Notes: a model not told the origin generated them from the sequence alone. Shown: positions 12,381 to 24,152, counted from the stretch's first letter. The stretch is 64,000 nt of DNA from Pseudoneurospora amorphoporcata (GCA_033297205.1 MU859071.1:268489-332488), one strand, 5' to 3'. Numbers and translations are program-made.

Positions 12381-12570
12381 AGGTATATACCGGTTCCTCT
12401 CACAAGATTTGGTTTTACTCAAACCAATTCCATCACTGGATCGTTACCGAGAAACCTTGCGACCCACATCAGCTCACCAGCACATTGGTCGGAAGCTAGT
12501 TATACCCGGCGCTATACCTGTTGAGCAAAACCAAATCGAGTGAGAGGATGCGGTAGGCTAGGTATATATG
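12381..12570. mobile_element. second MITE-like inverted-repeat element
   Basis: Inverted arms at 12396-12422 and 12521-12547 match at 24 of 27 positions, with the core GATTTGGTTTT shared exactly. The enclosed sequence is 98 bp. Outside the arms, TATATACC-type sequence occurs on both sides (about 12384-12391 and, inverted, 12560-12568), so the true element may be about 180-190 bp. Its arm sequence is unrelated to that of the element at 10382-10585. No coding capacity is seen. The outer boundaries are approximate. Confidence 0.55.
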
Positions 12571-15500
12571 CTACGCTATTCCGTACACAGAAGAGAAGAG
12601 AGGATCACTGCTCCCCTGCACTGACGATTGGACTAGCGCAAGTGTCGGTAATTTTCGTGTAATGGTATCGATGGTTACAACGTTATAACCACGGAGTAAT
12701 TCCGCGATGTTCCCGATCATGGGGGAGTCTAGCAAATTCGAAGTGTGGGATATGCAGGTAACAAAAATCTCACCTTTGAAACTGCAGAATAGTCTTAACT
12801 CTGAGGATCTGGTGGAAGAAGTGGCGGCCGGTTGCAATCAGCATCATCATGCTCCAGCAGTCTAGTAAAACAAAACGAAGTGGGAGGAAAAGAAAGAAGA
12901 ATACCGGTATGCAGCCCGCAAGATTTGCACAAAGGGTGGTGGGAGGATGATGGTACACTATTCTAATGTGTACTAGATGAGAAGAGTTTTTTGGGTCTCA
13001 AAGGCACAATCTCTAATCCTCTTCCAGGTTCGCATTTTGCCATTCATCAATGTCCGATGTCATCATCAATGGACGGGAAGAAGTCGCTCCTCCGGGCCCT
13101 CCGCGTGCGCTCGCCTTCCTTTCAGCTCTGGGTCTCTTGACTCGCCCCATACCAATATCCACTCACCCAGCTGAGTGGGATTGGATCTTTTACATGCAAA
13201 ATAGCGAGGTCTTGGCACTTGGCAATGGAATCCATTCGCTCACCTTGCTTCGAGAGGACTTTTTTTCAGCACGATACATACCTACAGGGTCCAGACAGAG
13301 CACGACACAGAACGGCCCAGGTATCTGACATGGTACTATCTTGTAAAACGGGCGGGTTTGGCGGTTGAGATTTCAGATTTTAGGTATGTGGGAAATCATT
13401 CTTCACTCACCACGTGTAAAGCCCCTCCCCGTAAAACTCCGTGAATCCCGTCCGGGGGAAGAAGAATCAAAGCTCCACTCATTTTGCCGTTTTCTCGAGT
13501 TACTCGATCGGGCCGCTTCCGAGGATTCTGTGGGCTGTGTTTTGTGAAGAAGGGATATGTTCGGTTGGCTCAAATCGCTGAGCTGAGCTGACATGGCATG
13601 ACATGACATGACGACCAAGCGAGAGAAAAGCTGTAACATGCCCTGATCACCACCGCGCCCAGCCCCGAGAATAGGGAGTTTGTGCGCCTATCTACAATCT
13701 GTGTGAGAGTGTGAGAATGCTTCTGTATGGACCATGGAGTAAGTACCCGACCGACCACACTATCGAAACACTATCAAATCATATAACCGGTCAGCCGGTC
13801 TCACGGTCACGTTACTTTCAAGCAGTGATTCCAATGTGATCGTATTTTGCGAATTACATACAGATACGATACGCCGCACTAAGGGTACGTACTCACCTCG
13901 ACACCTAGACTCCAAGACTAGTGATTTCTGCATACAACTTACTCCATATAGCTGAGGGATAAGAGACGATAGAACATGCAAGATGAAATTACTCCGGCAC
14001 TCATGCAGCATCACAATTTTTTTGATGAGCCGATGTGTCGAACTCTGCACGCCCTCGCACGCCACTATCAGCGACACTGGTCAGTCTCATCAGTCTCATC
14101 CGTCCTCATAAACCAACAAGAATCCAAGAAACAGGGGTAGACCGGTGGTCTTGGAACTTGGGAGGGGGCTTGAACAGAGAATCCGCCGCCTCGTCCCGGG
14201 CACCACACCACCGGTATCACCTACATATTGTATCGCCGAGGTCCCCGGCCGGGGAGGCGTCATCGTCATTCCCCAAGTCCCCAGGGGGAGGGGGCAAGGA
14301 ATCGCAAGAGTGCTCAAGGTGTTTGATCGAGATCAAATGTCGCGGATTCGGTTCGCTTCTCAGCTCGTCAATGTCCAGGTCCCAGGTTTTCGTTTTTAGA
14401 TATGATATGTTATGGACCGGGCCTCGGCGCGGGCGGCGGCCCCATATTCCGTATCCAGTAGGCTTTGACCCGTGATTGTTCTTTTGTTCCTTTTTTTCCA
14501 TCTTGATTTTCGACATGGGGCATGGCGTGGGATGCGGGCGGTTCGGACATGGTTTTACTTGTACGGCTGGGCTGGGCTGGCCTCGCGTGCGTGATGGTGG
14601 TGTTGCAATGCTTCGTAACAACATGATTTCTTGCGTGTGATGACCCTTGATCATTCTCACAATAAAGGGAGAGGGCTCTCAAACAAAGCGGACAATGCCA
14701 GATTGGATCATCCTGTTTATTGATCGTCGTCCGCATATTTTGGGTAGCATCTACTGCACACCTGTAATGTCCGGCCAAAGATTGGAAACGACCGTGAGCC
14801 GTGGTGACTGTTTCTTATGAGGTGTATGTAGTCCCTCACCTCCATCATCAACGAAGCCGTAAGCGACATCTGGCGATCCCTTCATTCCACGGGGATGCAA
14901 GAGAAGGCATGAACGTACTTACGATGCCACCACTTTACCACTTTTTCACTTTCTGTAGTCACCCACTCCGGCTCCCACACTGCGCAATATCCCCGAATGC
15001 CAATATCCGACGATGTGCCAAGATGTTATCCCCAGAAGAGAAGAAAAAAAGTTGCCTGTGTGTGTCGCCGTTCTGGATGCCAATTTCGGATTCACGACCC
15101 CCAAGCATGGATGTTCCTGGATGTGTGCCTGGCTAGCCTCCAATTCGGTACCAAATAGGAGAAAATACAGGGCTGTCCATTCAAGCGCATCGTAATCCCA
15201 GCAACGTCCATGTGGCGGACATGACTTAACTAAACCCAAACCGGTCCGCGGGACCTAGAGGTATTGACTCTTTTTTTTTCCTTGGGTCCTTGCGAATTTC
15301 GAAACCTTTTTTTTTTTTTTTTTTTCTTCAACTTGTTTTGTCTCGTTGGACCGTGTTGTCTGAGATTTCCGAAGTTGGACCGGACAATGTTCAAGTTCGA
15401 TTCGATTGATCGTCCTCTGTGTGTAGACTCGAGCCTTCTTGGAGGTGCCAACCCCAATGTGAAGAAAAATGTGGTCCGGAAGAAGGAACTTGTTTTGGCC

Positions 15501-18500
15501 AAGCTTAATGCCAAGACTCTATAAGTGGCTTGACGCTGAAATGAGCTACCTACAGGTCACGGGACCTGGTTGCAGAAGATAAGATGGGGATCGCTGGCCC
15601 CAGCGGGGGGCTCGGTGGGGTACAACAACGCTATCGCGGGTTACGGCAGCTAAATTTCACTGTTTGGGCATTTCCATTTCAGCGACCATTTCACCTTTCT
15701 GTCATTGAAGCCCAAAGCTGAAGGTCGTCACTCGCCAAGGCTAGCTCTAACGCTCAACACGCTCCTCCTCAGTTACAACTCACGGGTTGCTGCAATGCGA
15801 TACACGCCTCTATGATAAACCGGCCCGAACCAGGAAACAAGAGGCGAGGCGCATTGGAGTTGGTGTCCTTTCATCTTCGTTGTCATGGTCAGGCGACGAT
15901 AACATCCACGATGTCGACGGCGCCAAGTGACCAGGACCCAGAAAACGATTGATGATGGACAATGGGAGCTGCATCGATCGAAGGTTACCGGTATCTCGAG
16001 AAGACTGAACCCTCTCCTCCGTTGGCATCGCATTGGCGTCGACTTGCCTTGTCCTGAAAAGAGATGCATATCAGCGATTAAGTCGGTGCAAGCAACAACA
16101 CAACTGTTTGGAGGCCGTGACCCGTGCCACCACACCCAGCCCTGTTTTTTTTTTTATCCATGTGCCTTTCTACAGGGAACCAGCGTCGCGTTGAAACGCA
16201 TAAACACTTCACAATGAAACCTACTTTGCTCTCTTTCAACTTTCTCACATCCCCTAGTGCTTGCTGCTGCTTCCGGTGGACGGTGCTCGTTCGTCAAACA
16301 TACTACTGCCAGGTGAGTTGTCACAGCCGAGCCTAAACACGGGCAAGTCTGCTACACGCCCCGCGAGTCAGCTGGTTCTGTTACAGGAACAACAACAACA
16401 ACAGAATCTAGCCCATCAATGAATGGAGGGAGAGAACGGTGCAGTGTCTGGCAGTGAGCCGTGAGCAGTCAAAGCAACAACAGTCCAGTCCAGATGACCG
16501 AACGCCGCAAGGGTGACCACATACACACATTTGCTGCCCGGCACTGCTTTGGGAAGGAAGCAAATTAGACACAACAGCATCACGATATCACACAAGCCAT
16601 GCTGGGAGCCGTTACGCCTTCTTGCCTATTCATTCACACTCTCACATCTCTCATGCCATTATTTTCCCCGCTTTGAACGAGTTTGCTGGTTCCGCACCGG
16701 GACAGTAAACTCTCTGTCTTATACAAGTCCGAGGCATGTTGCCGAGTCAAGCGACAAACAGGCAATCAATCACCGTGGATGGATGGGGTACATACTGAAG
16801 AAAAAAGTGAATGATGTTCGCATGAAAAGGTTTCAAGAGTCCAGACAATCTGCACCGTCAATCAGTATCAGTGCGGTGCTCTCAATACCTCTCAATTACA
16901 TGGACGTCCGCACCTTGAATGGCTGCGGCGTTTGCAACATGCGGATGCGGCTAGCTTCACGCCATATTCAAACACCCACCCACCCTTTGAACTTCTTACA
17001 ACAACCCCCCTCCGACTCCGACTCCGATCCGATCCAGCCGCTACCGTTTCCGTTTCTCGCATTTGCCGTTGCTGCGCCGCGGGATTTATCTGCTAGGTCG
17101 AACCTTGAAAGGTTGGACCAACATTCATCGAACCCTTCCTCCACATATCCCCAATATCTCCATATGCAACATCCTCAAGCGTGTATCATCGTATCCTACC
17201 GTCGGCTATCGCGCCTCGGATTTCTGCCAGACATTTCTTTCGCCTTACTAGTAGTGCCTATCAATGGCCTGTTGTGACCTGACCTGACTTCATCTGAGCC
17301 TTGCGCAGGCATCCCCAAAGACAACAACCCGGTCTCGAGCAAATCAGCAGCGGCAACAATAGCGAGAACCAACTACGTACAGCCACGCTGTCGTACGCTA
17401 TCCTAGTCTAGTGTACTTGTGATCTTCGCCACGATAACTTCATCTTGAAGCTTGTATTCCTGCAGCTCACGAGATCTTCTCATCAAGTCTAAACCCGCAC
17501 GACGAAAGTCTGTTTCATATTTTACCTGATCGCCCCAACTCGTGGCAACTGTGTCAGTTGTGCTAGTGAGTGGGTGGTGGGGCTGGTCCGAGAACACCTA
17601 TACGTACATCATCTTCGCTTTTTTATGGTGTTGGATTTCAAAAGCGCATGGTACATAGTTTCCTTTCTTCAAAGTTGTGTGGTGGTTCGGTAAGTAAAGT
17701 ATGTACGCACGCAGCTCAGCTTCAAGTTGTACGACATTCTGGGTTGTGGGCAGGCAGGATAGTCTAGAGGTCAGATTGTTGTTCTACAAATAACTTTTTG
17801 ATAAAAAGTGTGAAAAATGTTCATGTGAAGAAGCTATTCCCCGTCCGTCTCTCCCGAGTACCGACAGTACCGAGACTACCTAGGTATACGCCACCACCCT
17901 CGCCGAACGCCTCAGACAGACATACATACATCGCCTTGTGTGGTGGGCTCAGAATAGTGTAAAGCCGGTAGGTAGTGTTATATGTACCACCTTCTTTCTG
18001 TATGTATGTTCCAAGTGGCTGCTTCTACGGTATACATATATGTAGTCACGTCCACGATCACGTCCCCGCATATCCGTTCTTGAATCGTTTCGTTGTCGTT
18101 GGTTAGAATACAGAGATATCGAAAACCAAGAGTGTAACTAACCCCCGAGCAGTGAGTGTCTCTTTTTCTAACACAAAAGGGGGCCCTCAAGAGGGAGACT
18201 ACATAATAGGTATGTATATATGAACAACATGAACTACTTACTTGTCTAACCCTTCAGAAGCTCATCCATGTCCAGCTAAAACCCACAGTTTGCATTTCGC
18301 GTGAGAGAGGGTCCACATGAAGGAGTGCATAGCTGAGGATGAGAAGAACTAGAAAGGGTCTGAGACTGCATAACCACCTACATAACATAATGTCATACCA
18401 GGTGCGATGTTTGATGATCGATGGTGATGATAATGATGAACGTAGATGTTTACCGTGTTCATATATCGAACTTCTTTCGTGCATGCAATGTCAAGGCATG

Positions 18501-20050
18501 TATGTGTGCGGCAAGGGTATTTATTATTTTTTGTCAATATCATCGTTGTGCGTGCCATATAATTTGAAGATTGACACTCAGAGGAGGGAGTTCTCTGTAC
18601 ACAGCTGGCGAGGTCCTCTGGAGATCATCACCCCCCAACTATTCGTGTAACAATGAGCATGGCTCCCGTCATCAGGTGTTTGGATAGTTGTCACCGTAGA
18701 CATTGATGTTCCCAGTACGATCCAGATCTAAGTCATGGGCATTGGGTGTCTAAGACAACATCTACACTCACTGGCTAGACCTCATCGTACTGCTCTTTCT
18801 CCGGCAGGCATCGGAGAAGCTTACCCTTTTGTCTACAGCTGCCGAAAGGATCAAACTATACAGACTTAACTGGCAGTTTTGGTGGTGGAGGTCTGGAGAA
18901 GGAAGGGGTAGAGAGAGTAGAAGAAAAGCATATAAACACTCAATGCAAATGTATGTAGTCTTGCCATTGCCAAGTGAAATGTGACGTGAAATGAAGTAAA
19001 ATAGTTGGCCACCTATGCTCGTCAGTGCTAGAAGCGCCTCTGACTCCGTGCGGTCTGACGAGTAAAGCCCATGAGTAGCAGGAAAAGACAAATGATAGGG
19101 TGAAGTGAGGCAATGGATATGATCAAAGCACATTATCACATTCATTTGCCAGCACCTTACCCTGCTGACAGTTGAGCATTGGGATTCTTCCATGTTACCA
19201 TTGTCTCTTCTTGGTATCCGAATACAGGAACGTGGCGCGGTATCGTCCAGGAAATCCTCCCAAATTCTTATTACTTGAACTGCCATGTTGGTAATCCGGC
19301 GATAGCTTGTCTTGCCGTCATGACCCGTATAGATTTGGAGACCGCCCGTGAATGATGATGACCACGAGATAGCTTGGCCGTGATTGAGCTAACCCAACAA
19401 ACCCCATGGCAGAGCGAAAGACTGCGAGAGGGCCCTGGAATCGTCTTCATTGTCGGCTCCGTGGAACCCAACTGATAGCATGTGATCCGCCTAAGCATAT
19501 CCGACCCCTGAGTTCCTGCTCCGCCAAATCTCACCCCGTCGCCAAGTACAGCCATGACCAGTGATCCACAGATCCCCCTCATCTCGGCGAGATTATGGAG
19601 TCTAGAGTTGGTGAGATGGCGAGATGGCGCCCACTGTTTCCAAGTTCCATCTAGACCCTGTCGGTCTCGCCTTGCCGAGGGTGATTGGCCGGATGTTACT
19701 GGGTTCCGAGCTTCGATAGTCGCAAAGCGTCGGTGTCCTTGAGTACGCCTGATTCTTGTCCCATCTAGCCCTACTCTCTTGATTGTCGCCCTGCTGTTTC
19801 CTCCTGGTATTCCCTTCAAGTCCGCAGCCCTTGTTGTCCCCCGTCCAGAAAGCTGTCCATCCTCATGCCGTCGGGGCTGGCACTTTGTCTGGAACCCTTC
19901 TCTTCGACGATCTCCTTTTATTTAAAACCCAGTATAAACCTATCCCCCGCAACTCCAAATGTGTGATTAAAAAGGCGCAACATGATCTGGACGTGCGGCG
20001 CTAAACATTATGTAAACGTGTATTTCGTATCGCAAAGACGGAAGCTGGGT

Positions 20051-20592
20051 TTAGTTGCCAACGAGCATGGAGCCCTGGTAAAGCACGCCGCCGTGTCAGC
20101 TTTCAAGGTCGAGAGAGAAGGGAACATTCAAAGGGGAGGGGGTTAGGGGGAACCATACCGCCATGAGAACACAACATATGCTAACATACGGACTCAACCG
20201 CTCGCCTATCCTCGCGCACTTCCAGAAGATGCCCATTATGCTGTTGCAATGTCAGCAACCCTTTTCGTTGTCCTTACTCTTTCTCCTCTCAGGCCATGTC
20301 CCGTTTTCCAAGCATGGTGTTGCCAAGGGCACAGAACCGAGAGCCATGGCCGAAAAGGGGCACGATAACTCACCCGTCCTTGTTCCGGTCGAGGATCGCT
20401 GGGAAGATCTGATGTACATATGTCGAAGTGCAGACGAGGAGGATGATGACTAGGAGGAGGGATTGGAAGTTGAAGAGCGCGGTCTGGGAGGATGGAGGTG
20501 GGTTAGTGACGATGCCATGGGATGGATGGGATGGGAGGTGATGCGCCAGGAGGTTTTGGCTGATTGACGTTCCATTGCGGATGACATACCAT
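20051..20592 (-). CDS. ksh1: Kish family Golgi membrane protein (72 aa, four coding exons)
   Basis: Kish (TMEM167/Ksh1) is a small, essential, conserved membrane protein of the early secretory pathway at the Golgi. Coding exons on the minus strand are 20592-20590 (ATG only), 20483-20374, 20240-20159 and 20074-20051. They join in frame to 72 residues, the usual family length. Visible family motifs are ALFNFQSLL and a hydrophobic segment after the start, an ILDRNKDG loop, then GIFWKCARIGERLSPYV and a short tail ending in AGSMLVGN. Introns have GTATGT, GTGAGT and GTATGG donors and CAG acceptors. The start codon is split from the rest of the protein by an intron directly after ATG. The gene is divergent from taf13, with 643 bp between start codons. 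The exon fit to a highly conserved family makes this call secure. Confidence 0.93.
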
Positions 20593-21235
20593 GGTGGGCG
20601 CTTTTGATTACGGGTACGAGTACAGGTTGGCGGGAAGTTGGTAGGAGTTTCTCGTCGTGCGTAGATGTGTAGAGGGTCTCCGTGTTGTCGCTCGTGACAA
20701 TTGTGTGTGGAAGTGTCGTGAAAGTGGTGGTTACGTAGGTGTAGTCAGCCAGTTGTGGTTGTGAAGGCCAGGGTGTCATAGCTCCTCCCACGGGCAGCTT
20801 CCAGGGCAAAGGAGGCCCGGCGAGGCTGGACCCATACCGCCTTGTGGAGCCACTGTTACACAAGGCGGGGGGGTTCCTGGCGCCCGTTGGGGGGGCCTTT
20901 TCTTAGTTTGGCATTTTGGAGCCTCATTGTTCATCGATTGTTCATCATCCATCGTCATAGTTTTCGACTTCGAACCTGTCCTCCAACGAGACGTCAATCG
21001 CGCGAAGTATGCGGTCGGGCTGAACGCCCTTCCACGTCGACTACTAAACCATCAGCTTCAAGAATACCATATTCGGCTTCTCAACCGCGTGTCGCATCCT
21101 CCCAGACGCCAAAGCACGCGACAAGGCTGATCGAGCTCCCGACCCCGATCCTCAACCCTCAACCACCTCAACCTCTCTCATTAACCACATCACCACCCTC
21201 ACGCCGGGCCTCAAGCCCACCACCACCCGCCCGCC
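20593..21235. promoter_or_regulatory. shared divergent promoter region of ksh1 and taf13
   Basis: The 643 bp between the two ATG codons must hold both promoters and 5' leaders. I see no TATA box that clearly belongs to either gene. An inverted GGCGGTATGG/CCACGGGC-rich segment near 20780-20850 is unremarkable. No further ORF is supported. Confidence 0.5.
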
Positions 21236-21930
21236 ATGGAACCTCGCGCCCGCGCCGGCAAAAATGTCGGCAAAATGAATTTTAACCACAACGAGCGTAC
21301 GTTTCCCCCCCCCCCCCCCCCCCCACCCCCTCTCCTGCCTTCCCATGCCACAGCCACTAACTTTTTACTTCCTTTCCCCCACAAACAGTAGCCCAACTCC
21401 TCTACGGCCACGGCGACCTCAAAACCCCGCTGCCCGAAACCGTCCGCGTGCTCGACGAGCTCATAACCGACTTCATCCAAGGCGTCGGGTTCGAAGCCAC
21501 CCGCGCGGCGCACCACGCCGGCCGCCAAAAAGTAAAATTTGAAGATTTCGAGTTCGCCATGCGTCGCAACCCGCGATTCATGGGCAAGATCCAGGAAGTC
21601 TTTGAAAAGAAAAAGGAGATTGAGGCGGCGCGGAAGAACTTCAACATTGAAGATCAGCTGATGAAGGATGCTGATAAGGAGGAGAAGGAGAAGGAGAAGA
21701 AGGGTGGTGATAAGGGTGATAAAGGTGGAAAGGAAGGGGGAGATAAGGGAGTGAGGGACAAGGCAGGAGGAGACAAGGAAAAGGGCCCGGGATCAAGTGT
21801 CTCGGGCTCGATGGGAACAAAGAGGAAGAGACAGCAGCAGGGTGACATGTTGGAGGATGAGGAGTTGGATGAGTTGGATGATGATTTGGAGGCTGAGGCG
21901 GATATTGGCACGGCGGCGAAGAGGAGGTAG
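21236..21930 (+). CDS. taf13: TFIID subunit TAF13 (200 aa)
   Basis: TAF13 is the histone-fold TFIID subunit that pairs with TAF11 and supports TBP binding in RNA polymerase II initiation. Exons are 21236-21296 and 21389-21930; the donor is GTACGT and the acceptor ACAG. They join as NELAQLLYGHGD, the start of the histone fold. The fold runs from about residue 20 to 100 and includes VRVLDELITDFIQ, a helix around FEATRAAHHAG, and VKFEDFEFAMRRNP, the family signature. A charged helix (FEKKKEIEAARK) follows. The C-terminal 90 residues are low complexity, Lys/Gly/Asp then Glu/Asp-rich, longer than in yeast or human TAF13, and end in a basic AAKRR. The intron contains a 20-base C run. The ATG lies in a good CCGCCATGG context. 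Confidence 0.95.
21305..21324 (+). repeat. poly-C run inside the taf13 intron
   Basis: Twenty consecutive C residues start three bases after the GTACGT donor of the taf13 intron. Long C homopolymers near a 5' splice site are unusual, and the exact length is prone to sequencing error. Confidence 0.9.
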
Positions 21931-22301
21931 GATCTCCTTGGGTGGAAACGTCGTTGAGCGTATTTGTTCGGTCTGCCAGGTCTTTCTTTTTTCCCTTCCT
22001 TCTTGGTCTCGGAGGTTTCCGGCTGAAAGGGGTTGTGTCGGGTTATGGTTCTGCTGAATGGCTCAGAAAAGACGGCCAAGGACAGCAGCATAGCATTCTT
22101 TTGTTTTGAGAATATGCATAGCGAGGCGTTAAGGAATGGGTATGGGTATGGTTAGTCAGGCTGGTCATAATAGTTATTGCCATGAACCTTCTTGGCTGCT
22201 ATTATAGAAATTCTTTCTAAATTCTCTATAGACACAGCAGCTTATTTGTACAGTATTGGTATCATCAACATTCCTCTTTTCCTACCAGCCCCTCGTCAAC
22301 C
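21931..22301. other. convergent 3' region between taf13 and the macro-domain gene
   Basis: This 371-bp gap separates the stops of two convergent genes. It is T-rich and should hold both 3' UTRs and polyadenylation sites. No gene is seen. Confidence 0.7.
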
Positions 22302-24152
22302 TCACTTCTTGCTCTTCTTAGGTCCCGGTAATGCCCAGTATTTCCTCTTCCTCTTACTATTGGTTTCCCGTTTCTTTCCCTTTGCCTTCCCCTTCTCCTT
22401 CTCCGTCATTGTTCCCCCCTCAACAACCTCATCAAAAACCCTTAGTGAAATCTCCCCTCCCTCCCCAGGTAACATCCCCTTCTCCTTCTCCGTCTTTGTC
22501 CCCCCCTCAACAACCTCATCAAAAACCCCTAGTGAAATCTCCCCTCCCTCCCCAGGTAACATCCCCTCAGCCACCTTAACCTCCAACCCCTCCAACCCCT
22601 CCTCGATCATCTCCCACTCGACCCCAAACTTGGTGGTGCTCACATCATCCCACTTGGCCAATCTCATCTCCGGCCCAACAACAGCCGAATTTCTCTTCTT
22701 CCTCTTCCTTTCACCACCATCACCATTCTTCTCCCTCTCCCTCTCCCACTCCGCTGCCTTGAGGTTATGCTCGGCAACCTGCCCCATCAGATCTGCCATT
22801 GCCGTCCTCATTGCTTTGAGTATCACCGCCCCCGCCACCGGAGGAGAAGGAGGGTCTCCGTAAGCTTTTGCTTCTTCTGAAGTTGTAGGCCCTTCTTTGC
22901 TGCTGACGAATAGACACCCGATAAAGTACTTGAAGTGCTTCCTGTGCTTCCTCTGTTTGTTGGCGGCGGCGTTGTCGTCGTTGTCGTCGTTGTGGGGAGC
23001 GGCGGAAACCGAAACAGAAGAAGGAGCCGACCTGATGAGTAGGGCCGTGCCTACCAAGCTTCGCTGGTGCTTGTCCAGTAGTGCGTTTTCGCGGGCTTTT
23101 CGGACTTGGATGGGGTCGGACACGGACTCGGAATCTTGGTCTTGGGAATGCGAGGCGTGGAGATCGGTTTGTGATGAGGACGGAGAGGGGGATGGGGATG
23201 CGGCGGTGGTGGTGGTGGTGGGGATGGACGTACAGTGTGACCTGTACACTTCGTAGGCTTCGGGAAAGTGAGTGCGCAAGAACTTGGATACTCCGTCACC
23301 CCAGTCGGCTTGGGCGCTGCAGGTGAGAATGAGGAGGGTGCCGGGGGGAGGGGCGGGAGAGAAGAGGTCGGTGTTTGGGTGGGGGGCGAGGGTGAGGCGG
23401 TGGGTGGTGAGGAGTGGTGCCCCTGGTGAGGATGGTTGTGGTTGTGATTGTTCTGTTGTCGTTGTTATTATTGTTGTTGTTATTTGTGGCGGGGTTTCTT
23501 GAGGCTCTTCGATAACTGCCGTTGCTTGTTGCGGTGCTAATCCTGATACTGATGACGAGGTCTCCTCTGTATGAGAACGCTCTGTCGCCGCCTTATCTTT
23601 TGTAAGATCATTGCCCACTTCAACGCCAACCTCACTTGGACCCGGACCAAGCTTGAGATCACTCCTTCGTCGGCGCGACCGACCCATCCGTTTGACTCTT
23701 CCCACTGGTATATCTGCAGCTGAATCTGGATCTGGATCAGGATCTTTCAAAAGGGAATGTGCCAGGGGTAATATCGCCACCTGACGCTGTTGGTACCCTT
23801 GTCTTCGAGGTTGTTCTCTGAGTGTTGTTTGTGGCGGTTGCTGTCCCTGTTGTTGCTTTTGTCGTTGTAATAGGTCTCCCTCACTTCCAATCTCCAGCCC
23901 TTTCTGTCCATCATTACCAACAATCCTCGCCCACGCTACCCAGTCTCTAGACTTAACACTCTGCATAGCGCGCCTCAAAACCATTCTTTCCGGGCCTCTA
24001 ACCTCCCCCCCAACCCGCCTCACCACTTGTTCCCCCCGTTCCCGGCGTTCTGCTGGACTTGAAGCATTGTTATTGCTGATATTGCTGTTGCTATTGGGAA
24101 TGATGAGGTTGATTGGCGTTTTGAAGAGACGGAGTCTTGGTGTTGGTTTCAT
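22302..24152 (-). CDS. Poa1-like macro-domain protein (616 aa)
   Basis: The middle and C-terminal parts resemble yeast Poa1, a macro-domain ADP-ribose 1''-phosphate phosphatase that acts on the by-product of tRNA splicing. Residues 1 to about 250 are low complexity, rich in Gln, Thr and Pro. The macro-like fold starts near residue 268 with LLILTCSAQADWGDGVSKF, matching the Poa1 strand-loop that binds ADP-ribose; the usual Gly-Gly-Gly is Gly-Asp-Gly here. It continues with FPEAYEVYRSHC, a Thr/Ser/Asp-rich insert, KYFIGCLFVSS, then ILKAMRTAMADLM, and ends with TKFGVEWEMIEEGLE, comparable to the Poa1 C-terminal GVPW segment. The tail holds two copies of a 29-residue repeat encoded by an 87-bp tandem duplication. 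Yeast Poa1 is about 180 residues, so this is a much expanded version. Catalytic competence is not established. Confidence 0.72.
   Translation of the reverse strand: MKPTPRLRLFKTPINLIIPNSNSNISNNNASSPAERRERGEQVVRRVGGEVRGPERMVLRRAMQSVKSRDWVAWARIVGNDGQKGLEIGSEGDLLQRQKQQQGQQPPQTTLREQPRRQGYQQRQVAILPLAHSLLKDPDPDPDSAADIPVGRVKRMGRSRRRRSDLKLGPGPSEVGVEVGNDLTKDKAATERSHTEETSSSVSGLAPQQATAVIEEPQETPPQITTTIITTTTEQSQPQPSSPGAPLLTTHRLTLAPHPNTDLFSPAPPPGTLLILTCSAQADWGDGVSKFLRTHFPEAYEVYRSHCTSIPTTTTTAASPSPSPSSSQTDLHASHSQDQDSESVSDPIQVRKARENALLDKHQRSLVGTALLIRSAPSSVSVSAAPHNDDNDDNAAANKQRKHRKHFKYFIGCLFVSSKEGPTTSEEAKAYGDPPSPPVAGAVILKAMRTAMADLMGQVAEHNLKAAEWEREREKNGDGGERKRKKRNSAVVGPEMRLAKWDDVSTTKFGVEWEMIEEGLEGLEVKVAEGMLPGEGGEISLGVFDEVVEGGTKTEKEKGMLPGEGGEISLRVFDEVVEGGTMTEKEKGKAKGKKRETNSKRKRKYWALPGPKKSKK
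22391..22564. repeat. 87-bp tandem duplication (two copies)
   Basis: Two adjacent 87-bp units (22391-22477 and 22478-22564) differ at only a few bases and keep the reading frame of the macro-domain gene. Each encodes a 29-residue Glu/Gly-rich unit of the MLPGEGGEISL type near the C-terminus. Confidence 0.88.

Larger units (their letters stand above)
5728..20050. other. 14-kb gene-poor stretch
   Basis: No ORF here has family motifs, a convincing splice pattern or clear coding character; the longest are about 200-250 residues and mostly lack an ATG or look random. The left end should contain the promoter and 5' UTR of the Sok1-like gene. Within the stretch are two MITE-like elements (10382-10585 and about 12381-12570), a 19-nt T run (15307-15325), many short palindromes built on TACCTA/GGTA and TACGTA, and GA- or AAG-rich tracts (about 10935-10970). 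The right end is ksh1 3' flank. Long 5' leaders or non-coding RNAs would not be visible by eye. Confidence 0.6.

Noticed and set aside
16513..17277. 254-codon plus-strand ORF in the gene-poor stretch
   Set aside because: It starts at GTG, has no motifs, and its composition is like surrounding non-coding sequence.
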